From contig NC_022657.1 of assembly GCF_000494755.1 (NCBI RefSeq), positions 8,400,001-8,464,000 of the forward strand: DNA of 64,000 nt. The letters are read 5' to 3'. The notes beneath the pieces were generated by a model, which saw only the letters and a program-made list of their open reading frames with translations, was not told the origin of the DNA and ran no database searches. Origin of the DNA: Amorphoplanes friuliensis DSM 7358 (GTDB taxonomy: Bacteria > Actinomycetota > Actinomycetes > Mycobacteriales > Micromonosporaceae). The number at the start of each line of letters is the position of its first letter. The first letter of the stretch is position 1. This document shows, piece after piece, positions 24,568 through 32,578 of the stretch. Both the position numbers and the translations under genes were made by a program.

Positions 24568-25509
24568 TCATCGCACTTCGTCGGGAAGACCGAAATCCCC
24601 CTGCAGACCCGGGGTCAGGAACGACACCACCTCGGCGATCCGGTCACCGTCGAGGCGGAGGACGTCGAGGCCGGCCCACGCGTACGCCGCACGGCGCTCG
24701 TCCCACAGGTAGGTGCCGAAGGCGAGCTGACCGTTGGCCGCGGCGGGCACGAACCGCCAGCGGTGGGTCAGCGGGCCACTCAGCAGGAAGTCACGGATCG
24801 CGGCACGGCCGCTGTACCACTCGGGCAGCGGTGGCATCGAGTACGTGGCGTCGTCCGTCAGCATCGCCACGATCGTGTCCACATCAGCGGCCTGCCACGC
24901 TGACGCGTACCGGTCGGCCAGCTCTTTGATCTTGTCGTCGGTGGGTGTGACCGGCGGTCGTCGCTGGGCCAGGACGGCCCGGGCCCGCTGGAGGCCGCTG
25001 TTGACGGCGGCGACGGTCGTGTCGAGCTGGCCGGCCACCTCGGCGGCGGAGAAGCCGAGCACCTCACGCAGGAGCAGGACGGCCCGCTGCAGCCCGGAGA
25101 GGTGTTGCAGAGCCGCGACGAAGGCCAGGCCGATGCCCTCTCGCTGTTCGACGGTCGCCGCCGGTCCGAGACGCCGATCCGGGTACGGCTCCAGCCACGC
25201 CACCTCGTTCAGCGGCGCACCGGGGCTGAGGTCGGCGGGGAGTTCACGCCGCGCCCGCTGCTCGATGAGGGTGAGGCAGCGGTTGGTGGCGATGCGGTAG
25301 AGCCACGGCCGGATCGACCCGGCCCGGAACGTGCCGAGCCCGCGCCAGGCCCGCACCAGCGACTCCTGCAGGGCGTCCTCGGCGTCGTCCACCGAGCCGA
25401 GCATCCGGTAGCAGTGCGCCAGCAACTCGTCGCGGTAGGAGCCGACGAGCCGCCCGAAGGCGTCGGCGTCGCCGCTCTGCGCCGCTGTGAGCAGGGTCGC
25501 TTCCTCCAT
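24568..25509 (-). CDS. ECF sigma factor with C-terminal SnoaL-like domain (second copy)
   Basis: A 313-residue sigma factor of the SigG/SigX5-like type. Region 2 YRDELLAHCYRMLGSVDDAE, linker WLEPYPDRRL, region 4 LSGLQRAVLLLREVLGFSAA, then a SnoaL-like domain (LADRYASAWQAADVDTIVAML, MPPLPEWYSGRAAIRDFL). It is clearly paralogous to the protein at 15610-16470 and is likewise next to an SDR gene, though here the sigma gene is upstream. No anti-sigma gene is seen. A 130-bp divergent region separates it from the small membrane protein. Confidence 0.9.
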   Translation of the reverse strand: MEEATLLTAAQSGDADAFGRLVGSYRDELLAHCYRMLGSVDDAEDALQESLVRAWRGLGTFRAGSIRPWLYRIATNRCLTLIEQRARRELPADLSPGAPLNEVAWLEPYPDRRLGPAATVEQREGIGLAFVAALQHLSGLQRAVLLLREVLGFSAAEVAGQLDTTVAAVNSGLQRARAVLAQRRPPVTPTDDKIKELADRYASAWQAADVDTIVAMLTDDATYSMPPLPEWYSGRAAIRDFLLSGPLTHRWRFVPAAANGQLAFGTYLWDERRAAYAWAGLDVLRLDGDRIAEVVSFLTPGLQGDFGLPDEVR

Positions 25510-25639
25510 CCGGACATGGAAGCAGACCGGGTGAAGGTGACCGACGAGCGGGCCGGGCCAAAGATGTCCGAAAAGAGGCTAAAAGTTTTTGCTTCTTTCG
25601 CCGATCACGATCCCCGGCGATGTTCGCGAAACTGGACAG

Positions 25640-25825
25640 GTGCCTCACGACCAACCAGAACCATGGTACGACCCGCAGCCGCACCGCCACCTCCGCCGCC
25701 GCGACAAGCTCGAATTTGCCATCGCCGCACTCCTGCTGGCCGGCCTGCTCGGCCTGCTGATCGTCGGCGTGGACCGCGACGCCCCCCGCCCTCCCCGATC
25801 CACACCCAGCCTGTCCCCGCCCTAG
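25640..25825 (+). CDS. Small single-span membrane protein (61 aa)
   Basis: From GTG 25640 a 61-residue protein with a His/Arg-rich cytoplasmic N-terminus, one membrane segment (FAIAALLLAGLLGLLIVGV, about residues 26-44) and a short Pro/Ser tail. Family unknown. A weak GGACAGG site precedes the start. It ends three bases before the glycosylase start and may be co-transcribed with it. Confidence 0.55.
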   Translation: MPHDQPEPWYDPQPHRHLRRRDKLEFAIAALLLAGLLGLLIVGVDRDAPRPPRSTPSLSPP

Positions 25826-25828
25826 GGT

Positions 25829-26461
25829 GTGCCCGTGGACGCTGCTGAACGGCTCGCGGCCGTTGCCGAGCTGAGCCGGCGCGAGCCCGCCTTCGCAGCC
25901 GTGGTCGAGCGCTTCGGGCAGCCGCCGGCGTGGGACCGGGTGCCGGGATTCCCGACGCTGATCCACATCATGCTGGAACAGCAGGTCTCCCTGGTCTCGG
26001 CGCTGGCGGCCTTCAACCGGCTGCGGCTGGCCGTCGACCCGCTGACCCCGGAGGGTTTCCTGCGCCTCGACGACGCGCAACTGCTCGCCATCGGTTTCAG
26101 CCGGCAGAAGGCCCGCTACGGTCGCGCGCTGGCCGCCGCACTGCTGGACGGTTCGCTCGACCTCGACGCGCTGGTCACCCGCACGGACGACGAGGTCGAC
26201 GCCGCACTGTTCACCATCCCGGGGATCGGGCCGTGGACCGCGACGATCTACCGGCTCATGGCACTGGGCCGCCCGGACGCCTGGCCGGTCGGTGACATCG
26301 CGCTCGCCCAGGCCGTCGCCGAACTGTGGAACCTGCCGGCCCGCCCGTCCCAGCCCGAACTGCTCACGATCGCCGAGGCCTGGCGCCCCCACCGCGCGAT
26401 GGCAGCCCGCCTGCTCTGGCACCACTACCTCAGTACGCCGCGAGCGCCTCGATCTCGATGA
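25829..26461 (+). CDS. DNA-3-methyladenine glycosylase 2 family (AlkA-like)
   Basis: A 210-residue HhH-GPD DNA repair glycosylase that excises alkylated bases. It has LIHIMLEQQVSLVSALAAF, the helix-hairpin-helix IPGIGPWTATIYRLMALG (residues about 130-147) and the catalytic aspartate in PVGDIALAQA. It lacks the N-terminal TATA-like domain of E. coli AlkA, as usual in this short group. GTG 25829 or GTG 25835 may start it. The last about 10 codons run into the remnant of a convergent gene (see 26430). Confidence 0.87.
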   Translation: MPVDAAERLAAVAELSRREPAFAAVVERFGQPPAWDRVPGFPTLIHIMLEQQVSLVSALAAFNRLRLAVDPLTPEGFLRLDDAQLLAIGFSRQKARYGRALAAALLDGSLDLDALVTRTDDEVDAALFTIPGIGPWTATIYRLMALGRPDAWPVGDIALAQAVAELWNLPARPSQPELLTIAEAWRPHRAMAARLLWHHYLSTPRAPRSR

Positions 26462-26483
26462 GGAGCAGCACGGGTGCCGCGCG
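26430..26483 (-). pseudogene. 3'-terminal remnant of a RidA-like gene
   Basis: On the minus strand a frame ends RAAPVLLLIEIEALAAY at a stop at 26430-26432. The ending (LIEIEALA-) resembles the C-terminus of RidA/YjgF enamine deaminases. A stop at 26484-26486 cuts it off after 17 codons, so only the tail of a once-convergent gene seems to remain. The identification rests on a very short sequence. Confidence 0.3.
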
Positions 26484-26538
26484 TTAGCGGTCGGTTGCGG
26501 GTTCGACGCCGCTGAGAGACCGCGCCGAAAACACCGGC

Positions 26539-27672
26539 GTGAAGCTCTTCTCGACAAAACTCGCTGCCGTTGTCACCGCTACGCTCGTCCTTGTCATGCA
26601 GTCACCCGCCGACGCCCACGTGGGCACCGCGACCACCGCGGTCAACCCGGCCCTCGGGATCATCGGGAACTACTCCGACGCCGACATGGCGAGCATGCAG
26701 GGCGCAGGTGCCGCCGACGCGCTCGTCGAGATGGAGTGGGCGCAGGCCGAGCCGGTTCGCGGCAAGTTCGACGAGAAGTACTTCGACCGCATCGCCACGC
26801 GGATCTCGCAGCTCAAGTCCCTCGGTTACGTCATCTCGTTCAACACCGGCATCCAGAACGCCCCCGCGTGGCTGCTCGACCTGCCCGGCGCCCGCTACGT
26901 CGACCAGTTCGGCGAGACCTACACCGACTCGAACGAGCCGAACCTGATCTTCGGGAAGCAGTACCGGACGCTCGCCACGCGGTACCTCAAGAAGGTCTTC
27001 GCCCGGCTCGGCGGCGGCTTCTCGATCGTCCGCGTCGGCGGTGGCCACTGGGGTGAGCTGACCTACCCGTTCAAGCTCGACCCGGCGACCGGCAAGCTGA
27101 GGAACCTCTACTACGCCTTCGACGCCGCCGCGAAGAAGTCGAACCCGGTGCCGAGTTGGAAGCCGGGGCAGCCGAGCACCAAGGGCCAGGCCGCCAAGTT
27201 CCTGACCTGGTACCTCAACTCGCTGGCGGCGTACCAGAACTGGCAGATCACGGCGCTGCGCCAGGCCGGTTACACCGGGACCGCGGCCGTGCTCTACCCG
27301 TCGTACGGCATGCGCGGCGGCGACTTCGACAAGGCCGTCGCCACCAACCTGGCCGGCACGTCGAGCCCCGAGATCAACGGCGAGGTGCAGCGCGGTTACG
27401 ACGCCACGCGCCAGGTCGCCGCGATCAAAGACACCGGCGTGGTCGTCTACGGCACCTGGGCCGAGCAGGCCAACACGGTCGCCTACCTGGCCGGGCTGGC
27501 CAAGGCCAAGGGTCTGCGCGCGATGGCGGAGACGAGCCACGTCTGCCTGCCGGCGCAGCTGCCGGCGGTCATGCAGCTCGCCCGCACCAACGACCTGGCG
27601 GCGCTCTACATCGTGCGTCTGCAGGCCGGCGATATCGTCAAGAACGCGACCTTCCTGACGACGCAGCGCTGA
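26539..27672 (+). CDS. Secreted glycoside-hydrolase-like TIM-barrel protein
   Basis: A 377-residue exported protein. Signal peptide residues 1-26 (KLFSTKLAAVVTATLVLV, ending ADA). The segment LVEMEWAQAEPVRGKFDEKY is typical of GH42/GH5-like barrels (W..xEPxxGxFD), and IVRVGGGHWGELTYPF and TGVVVYGTWAEQ look like later barrel strands carrying acidic residues. GTG 26539. It overlaps the convergent glycosyltransferase by 35 bp and may trim glycans made by that cluster. Catalytic residues could not be fixed. Confidence 0.6.
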   Translation: MKLFSTKLAAVVTATLVLVMQSPADAHVGTATTAVNPALGIIGNYSDADMASMQGAGAADALVEMEWAQAEPVRGKFDEKYFDRIATRISQLKSLGYVISFNTGIQNAPAWLLDLPGARYVDQFGETYTDSNEPNLIFGKQYRTLATRYLKKVFARLGGGFSIVRVGGGHWGELTYPFKLDPATGKLRNLYYAFDAAAKKSNPVPSWKPGQPSTKGQAAKFLTWYLNSLAAYQNWQITALRQAGYTGTAAVLYPSYGMRGGDFDKAVATNLAGTSSPEINGEVQRGYDATRQVAAIKDTGVVVYGTWAEQANTVAYLAGLAKAKGLRAMAETSHVCLPAQLPAVMQLARTNDLAALYIVRLQAGDIVKNATFLTTQR

Positions 27673-28768
27673 CCGCGGCCGCCACCAGGCGCTCCGCAGC
27701 ACGACCCCACGTGAACCGCGAGGCGTGGGCGGCACCGGCGGCCACCAGGCCCGACCGGAGATCATCATCGGCGGCGAGCCGGGTGATCGCAGCCGCCCAC
27801 GCCTCCGCGTCCGTCGGCGGCACGTAGAGCGCGGCGTCACCGCCGACCTCCCGCAGGACCGGGACGTCACTGGCGAGCACCGGCGTGCGGGCCACCATCG
27901 CCTCCAGCATGGGCAGACCGAAACCTTCGACCAGCGACGGGTACGCGAGCAGCCCGGCCCGCGCGTACAGGGTGCCGAGGAGGTCCTCGGGCACGAACGG
28001 CAGCCGCAGCACCCGGTCGGCGACACCGCAGCGGTCGATCGCGGGACCGACCTCGTCGGGGAAGCGTTCGTCCGCCGAGCCGACCAGCACGAGCTGCGCG
28101 TCCGGCACCTTCGCGATCGCCTCCACCAGCACCGCCACGTTCTTGTGCGGCCGCTGGGCGCCGACGTGCAGCACGTAACCACCGTCCAGCCCGTACTCGC
28201 GGCGCAGCCGGTCCGCGGTCGCCGCCGTGCCGCCGAGGTCCTGGTCGACGCCGTTCGGGATGACCTGACCGGGGTGCACCCGCTGCCGGTAGAAGCGTTC
28301 GACCTCGCGGGCGGAGGCGTGCGACACGGTCAGCACGGTCGAGGTCCGGGCGATGACCGAGGTCAGCATCCGGTACGCGAGCCCGACCTTCCGCGACGGC
28401 ACAAAACGAGGATCGGTCTCGAAGATGCAGTCGTGCAGCAGCGCCACCCGCGGCTTGCCGGCCAGCGGCGACGCCCCCAGGTGGTACGGGAAGAACATCA
28501 CGTCGACACCGGCCCGCCGCAGCTCCGGGCGCCACCGCCAGAGCTGGCGCACGTCGACCGGTTTCATCCCGACCCGCCGCACCGACACCGCCGGCAGTCC
28601 GGCCAGCACGTCGAGGTCAAAACGCCGCGACGGCTGGTCACCGGCGAAGACGACCAGTTCCACGCCCGGTATGCGGGCCATCTCGGTGGTCAGCTCGTAC
28701 GCCACCCGGCCGATGCCGTGGTAGCGGTCGGTCAGGACGCGCCCGTCGACGCCGATCCGCAGGGTCAT
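27638..28768 (-). CDS. GT4-family glycosyltransferase
   Basis: A 376-residue GT-B enzyme. N-terminal GVDGRVLTDRYHGIGRVAYEL binds the acceptor side; the C-terminal domain has GYVLHVGAQRPHKN and the nucleotide-sugar EX7E motif EGFGLPMLE. Cytoplasmic-face sugar transfer to a lipid-linked intermediate is likely. Last gene of the minus-strand glycan cluster, overlapping the flippase gene by ATGA. Confidence 0.88.
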   Translation of the reverse strand: MTLRIGVDGRVLTDRYHGIGRVAYELTTEMARIPGVELVVFAGDQPSRRFDLDVLAGLPAVSVRRVGMKPVDVRQLWRWRPELRRAGVDVMFFPYHLGASPLAGKPRVALLHDCIFETDPRFVPSRKVGLAYRMLTSVIARTSTVLTVSHASAREVERFYRQRVHPGQVIPNGVDQDLGGTAATADRLRREYGLDGGYVLHVGAQRPHKNVAVLVEAIAKVPDAQLVLVGSADERFPDEVGPAIDRCGVADRVLRLPFVPEDLLGTLYARAGLLAYPSLVEGFGLPMLEAMVARTPVLASDVPVLREVGGDAALYVPPTDAEAWAAAITRLAADDDLRSGLVAAGAAHASRFTWGRAAERLVAAAVSAASSGRSRS

Positions 28769-30162
28769 CTGGTCCGCCTTCGCACGACTGAGAACTCCGG
28801 GAAGCCCGTCGCCAGCACGATCAGCCCGGCGGCGACGGCGACGGCCACCCAGAGCACCGGGTTCTCCACCAGGAACAGCACACCGAGCAGCGCCGCGAGC
28901 CCGGTGGTGTCGCGGAGCGTGCGGCGGGACGTGAGCAGGAGCTTGACTGCCCCGCGTACCGAGGAGAGCAGGGTGAGCGCCACGACCGCGAGCAGGCTCG
29001 CCCCGGCCGCACCGACGGCCAGGCCGGCCACGCCGAAGGTCGCACCGGCCACGGCGATCAGACCGAGGTAGCCGATCACGATGCCGGTCAGGTAGGCGGC
29101 CGTGCCGCTGTGCCAGTCGTCCGCCTGCAGGAACGTGACGCACAGGTTGAGCAGGCCGATCGCGAGCCCCAGCACGGCGGCGAAGGGCAGCCACCGGCCG
29201 ACCGTGGCGAAGGTGTCCGGGAACAGCCCGGAGCGGATCTCGTCGGGCAGGGTCACCAGCGCACTGGTCATCAGGGCGCCGACCAGCAGGTACGACCGCA
29301 GGGCCGCCGCCTTCCGCACGACCGAACCGTCCCGGCTGAGCTGTGGGAAGACGGCCGTGGAGACGGCGTTCGAGGCGAACAGCGGCACCCGGCCGAGCGC
29401 CGACGCCGCCTGGTAGGGGCCGCCGCCCGTGCTGCCGAGCCCGAGCGCCGCGACGAGCACGGTGTCGCCGGCCGCGGCGACCGCGACGTTCGCCTGGAGG
29501 CGGGTCTGCCGGATCGCGGCCCGCAGCAGGGTCGCCTCGGCGGGTCGCCAGGACGGCGGCCGGATCAGCCTCCGGAATCTCGGCAGGGGTGCGAGCAGCA
29601 CGATGCTGCCCGCGACAAAGCCGGCCAGCGCGCCGGTGGCCCCGAGGTGGGCGAAGAAGACCAGTCCGATGCCGACACCGGCCTTGACCAGCACCTCGAG
29701 CGTGAGCAGGACGGCGATCATCTCCATCCGGCCGATGCCCTGGAGGAATCCCATGCCGGTCGAGCCGACCGACATCACCAGGGACGCGCAGGCGACAACG
29801 GCCGCGTCCTGCACCGAGCCGAAGAGCAGCACTCCGCCCGTGAGCAGCGCGGTCAGCACCACACCGATGGCGAGGTTGGCCCAGAAGGCGAAGGTGGTGA
29901 CGATCGCGTGCCGCTCGTGGTCGTGCGGCGCCTTGCCGATCTCGCGGGCCAGGATCCACGGGATGCCCGCACCGGAGATCGTCGCCCGGACCATGAGCAG
30001 CGCCTGACCGGCGGCGAACGCGGCGTACTGGGCCGGGGCGAGCCCGTGGGTGAGCACGAGCGCATACCCGTAGTTGACGACGCCGGCCGAGGTGGTCGCA
30101 ATGAGCAGCCAGCCGGCGCCGCTGCCGCGACGGGTCGTCCGCGAGTCCAGCACGGCGGTCAC
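28765..30162 (-). CDS. Wzx-like oligosaccharide flippase (MOP superfamily)
   Basis: A 465-residue protein with about 12-14 hydrophobic segments spread over its whole length, beginning GWLLIATTSAGVVNYGYALV. Length and pattern match polysaccharide-transport (Wzx/MurJ-like) flippases that move lipid-linked oligosaccharide across the membrane. GTG 30162 overlaps the stop of the upstream GT39-like gene. Substrate presumably the product of the neighbouring transferases. Confidence 0.82.
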   Translation of the reverse strand: MTAVLDSRTTRRGSGAGWLLIATTSAGVVNYGYALVLTHGLAPAQYAAFAAGQALLMVRATISGAGIPWILAREIGKAPHDHERHAIVTTFAFWANLAIGVVLTALLTGGVLLFGSVQDAAVVACASLVMSVGSTGMGFLQGIGRMEMIAVLLTLEVLVKAGVGIGLVFFAHLGATGALAGFVAGSIVLLAPLPRFRRLIRPPSWRPAEATLLRAAIRQTRLQANVAVAAAGDTVLVAALGLGSTGGGPYQAASALGRVPLFASNAVSTAVFPQLSRDGSVVRKAAALRSYLLVGALMTSALVTLPDEIRSGLFPDTFATVGRWLPFAAVLGLAIGLLNLCVTFLQADDWHSGTAAYLTGIVIGYLGLIAVAGATFGVAGLAVGAAGASLLAVVALTLLSSVRGAVKLLLTSRRTLRDTTGLAALLGVLFLVENPVLWVAVAVAAGLIVLATGFPEFSVVRRRTR

Positions 30163-31835
30163 GCGTCGTCCCCGTCCGGGCGGTCCCGCACGATGCTCCA
30201 GGCGTAGAGAGCCGCCGCGAGGCAGATGATCAGAGCGGCCAGCAGCACCAGGAAGCGGGTGCTCGACGCCTGGGCCGAGACCGGCGGCCGGTCGTTGCCG
30301 CACTGCTCACCCGTGACGACGGACGGGCCGGGCACGGACCAGAGCTCGATCCTCTCGTACCGGCGGCTGGGCAATTGGAGCACCGGACGTCCCCGGGTGC
30401 GGACCCAGGTGTCCAGCTCCGGTGAGCTGTTGCCGTACCGCAGGCGGCTGTCCTTGGGCGACAGCAGGAAGAGGTGCAGGCCGGCGTTGAGTGCGGTCGG
30501 TCCGTCGGTGAACGCGTACACGTGGTTGGCGGTCAGGGCCGGCGCCCAGCGCATCGCGTTGCCGGTGGCGTTGACCGGCGAGCAGGCGTTGTGGGTCGCG
30601 AGATATCGGCCCATCCGGATCGTCGCGTCGTCGCGGGTCAGCACGACGTCGGTGGTCCAGGTGGTCACGCCGACCAGCGCGGCGAGGGCGCAGGCCACGA
30701 TCGCGGCCCGCGGTGTCGGCCGCCCCCAGGCCAGGACACTGAGCAGCACCGCGGGAGCCGCCGAATAGACGGTCAGCTGCTCGTTGGCCTGCCCGAGCAG
30801 CACGCAGTAGGCCAGGAAGCCGTAACTGACGACCCCGAACGCCACCAGCCCGGCGGCCTGCCGCCCGAGCCGCCGCCGATGGAACAACCCACCCCGGTAC
30901 GCGGCGATGAGCAGCCCGGCGGCGCCGATCGAGAAGATCAGATAACCGCTGAGGTACATCGTGAACGTGTCGCCGAACACGCCCGCCGACGAGACGCCGG
31001 ACCGGTTGAGCCCGCTGACCTGCAGAAACCCGGCCAGCCGGTTGAGGCTGGTGTCGTGCTCGGACCACCACCAGCCGCCGGCACCGTTGACCACCGCCCA
31101 CAGCGGGAACGTGCCCCAGACCAGCAGCCCGATCAGCAGTGCGGCGAGCGAGCGCCGCAGGTACGCCCAGTCGCGTTCGAGCAGGCCCGCCAGCGCCGGG
31201 ACCACGATCGTGAAGATCAGCGGCTCCTTGACCAGCAGCGCGAGCCCGGAGACCACCCCGACCACACCGAGGTAGACCGGGCTGGTGGCGTTCCGCAGCC
31301 GCAGCGACAGATACACGACGAGCAGACCCACGAAGATCGCGGTCGGTTCGATCAGACCGGTACGCCCGAAGCGCACCAGAAACCCGTCGAAGGTCGCGAG
31401 CACCATCGCACCGGCGACGATCCACGTGCGTGCCGCAGCGCCGCGACCGACGGCGTACCGGCGGGCCAGCAGCCCGACCATCAGCACGGTCAGAACGCTG
31501 AAGAACGCGCCGAGCTGCCGCGCGTGCAGGATCGCGCCGACGAGGTCGCCGTGTGCGCTTCCCGACAGCAGGGTCCACGCGCCGATCAGCAAGAAGTGCA
31601 GCGGCGGGTGAACGGTGGTCGGCTGCGAGCCCCACGACACCGAACCGTCGGTGGCGACGTTCTGACCGGCGAGCGCGTACATGACCTCGTCGAGGTCGAA
31701 GTCGAGGCCGGCGGAGAGGTTGACGAAGTAGACGGCGACCGCGAGGGCGACCCCACCGGCGTAGATCACGATGGGCCGGCGGTCCAGCCGCTCGGCGACC
31801 GACGTCCGGTGCTCAGTACGTTCCGCGGTCAGCAC
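30159..31835 (-). CDS. GT39/PMT-like membrane glycosyltransferase
   Basis: A 558-residue polytopic protein with about 11 membrane segments. The first external loop has LDFDLDEVMYALAGQN and VHPPLHF, matching the acidic loop of PMT_2/ArnT-type GT-C transferases that use polyprenyl-phosphate sugars. A C-terminal soluble part (residues about 430-520) precedes a last membrane helix. GTG 31835; overlaps the SGNH gene by 7 bp. Confidence 0.82.
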   Translation of the reverse strand: MLTAERTEHRTSVAERLDRRPIVIYAGGVALAVAVYFVNLSAGLDFDLDEVMYALAGQNVATDGSVSWGSQPTTVHPPLHFLLIGAWTLLSGSAHGDLVGAILHARQLGAFFSVLTVLMVGLLARRYAVGRGAAARTWIVAGAMVLATFDGFLVRFGRTGLIEPTAIFVGLLVVYLSLRLRNATSPVYLGVVGVVSGLALLVKEPLIFTIVVPALAGLLERDWAYLRRSLAALLIGLLVWGTFPLWAVVNGAGGWWWSEHDTSLNRLAGFLQVSGLNRSGVSSAGVFGDTFTMYLSGYLIFSIGAAGLLIAAYRGGLFHRRRLGRQAAGLVAFGVVSYGFLAYCVLLGQANEQLTVYSAAPAVLLSVLAWGRPTPRAAIVACALAALVGVTTWTTDVVLTRDDATIRMGRYLATHNACSPVNATGNAMRWAPALTANHVYAFTDGPTALNAGLHLFLLSPKDSRLRYGNSSPELDTWVRTRGRPVLQLPSRRYERIELWSVPGPSVVTGEQCGNDRPPVSAQASSTRFLVLLAALIICLAAALYAWSIVRDRPDGDDA

Positions 31836-32578
31836 GGCGGTTTGGTCCCGGTCAGGCGGTCACTCCGGGTCGCCTCGAGGATCATCTCGGCGATGCGGTC
31901 GTGCCCGTGGTCGTTGAGGTGAGCGTGGTCGGCGAGGAAGTCGTCCCAGTAGCGCACCTCGTCGGCGGTGCTGATGAACAGCACGTCGTCACGCTCGGCC
32001 GCGATGTCCCGGGCCAGGGCGTTGTTGCGCGCCAGCAGCGGGTTGGACCGCGGGAACATGTAGTCGTCGACCCGCCACAGCCCGACCAGCACCTTCTGCG
32101 CCGGGCCGAGCTGGTCGAGCACCTCCCGCAGCCGCGCGGCAAACTCCGCCGACGGGAGCCGGTGGAACCCACCCGTACAGGCGATGATCAAGCGTTTGAC
32201 CTGGACCTTGGCCCGCGAGACGAGACATTGGCGCAGCCGCTTGAGCCGGGCGTTCGAGTAGTACGGCCGCGGCTCCATCCCGCCCGGACCCCGCCAGCTC
32301 TGCGGCGCAAAACGATCGAGCAGCGCCTGGAGGAACCGGCTCGGGTGCACGTAGGCCTCGGCGGCACCGAACGACAGGATGATCAGGTCGGGCGCGAACT
32401 CCCGGATCTGCTCCAGCGTCGACGGCTCCACGTCGGCCACGGTCAGCGCCGACCGCGACAGCTGAAGGATCTCGGCGCCGGGTCCGAGCGACTCCCCCAC
32501 GCGTACGCCGTACGACCGGCCGCGTACGCCGAGTCCCAGGGGGCTGCTGGCGCCCAGGATCGCCACCTTGGCCGTCAC
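31829..32578 (-). CDS. SGNH/GDSL-family hydrolase
   Basis: A 249-residue protein without signal peptide. Block I is AILGASSPLG (the Ser nucleophile position), a middle block is IILSFGAAEAYVHPSRF, and block V is DHAHLNDHGHDRIAE with the Asp/His pair. SGNH proteins in glycan clusters usually add or remove acyl groups. GTG 32578 overlaps the GT4 gene (GTGA). Confidence 0.75.
   Translation of the reverse strand: MTAKVAILGASSPLGLGVRGRSYGVRVGESLGPGAEILQLSRSALTVADVEPSTLEQIREFAPDLIILSFGAAEAYVHPSRFLQALLDRFAPQSWRGPGGMEPRPYYSNARLKRLRQCLVSRAKVQVKRLIIACTGGFHRLPSAEFAARLREVLDQLGPAQKVLVGLWRVDDYMFPRSNPLLARNNALARDIAAERDDVLFISTADEVRYWDDFLADHAHLNDHGHDRIAEMILEATRSDRLTGTKPPC

Noticed and set aside
26495..26520. 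TGCGGGTTCGACGCCGC looks like a tRNA T-arm
   Set aside because: The 3' strand of the stem (CCGCT/GCCGC) does not pair with GCGGG, and no acceptor, D or anticodon arms are found nearby.
28769..29959. Long N-terminal extension of the GT4 gene ending at 27638
   Set aside because: It is the flippase gene read in another frame; the GT4 family start and the ATGA overlap at 28768 are clear.
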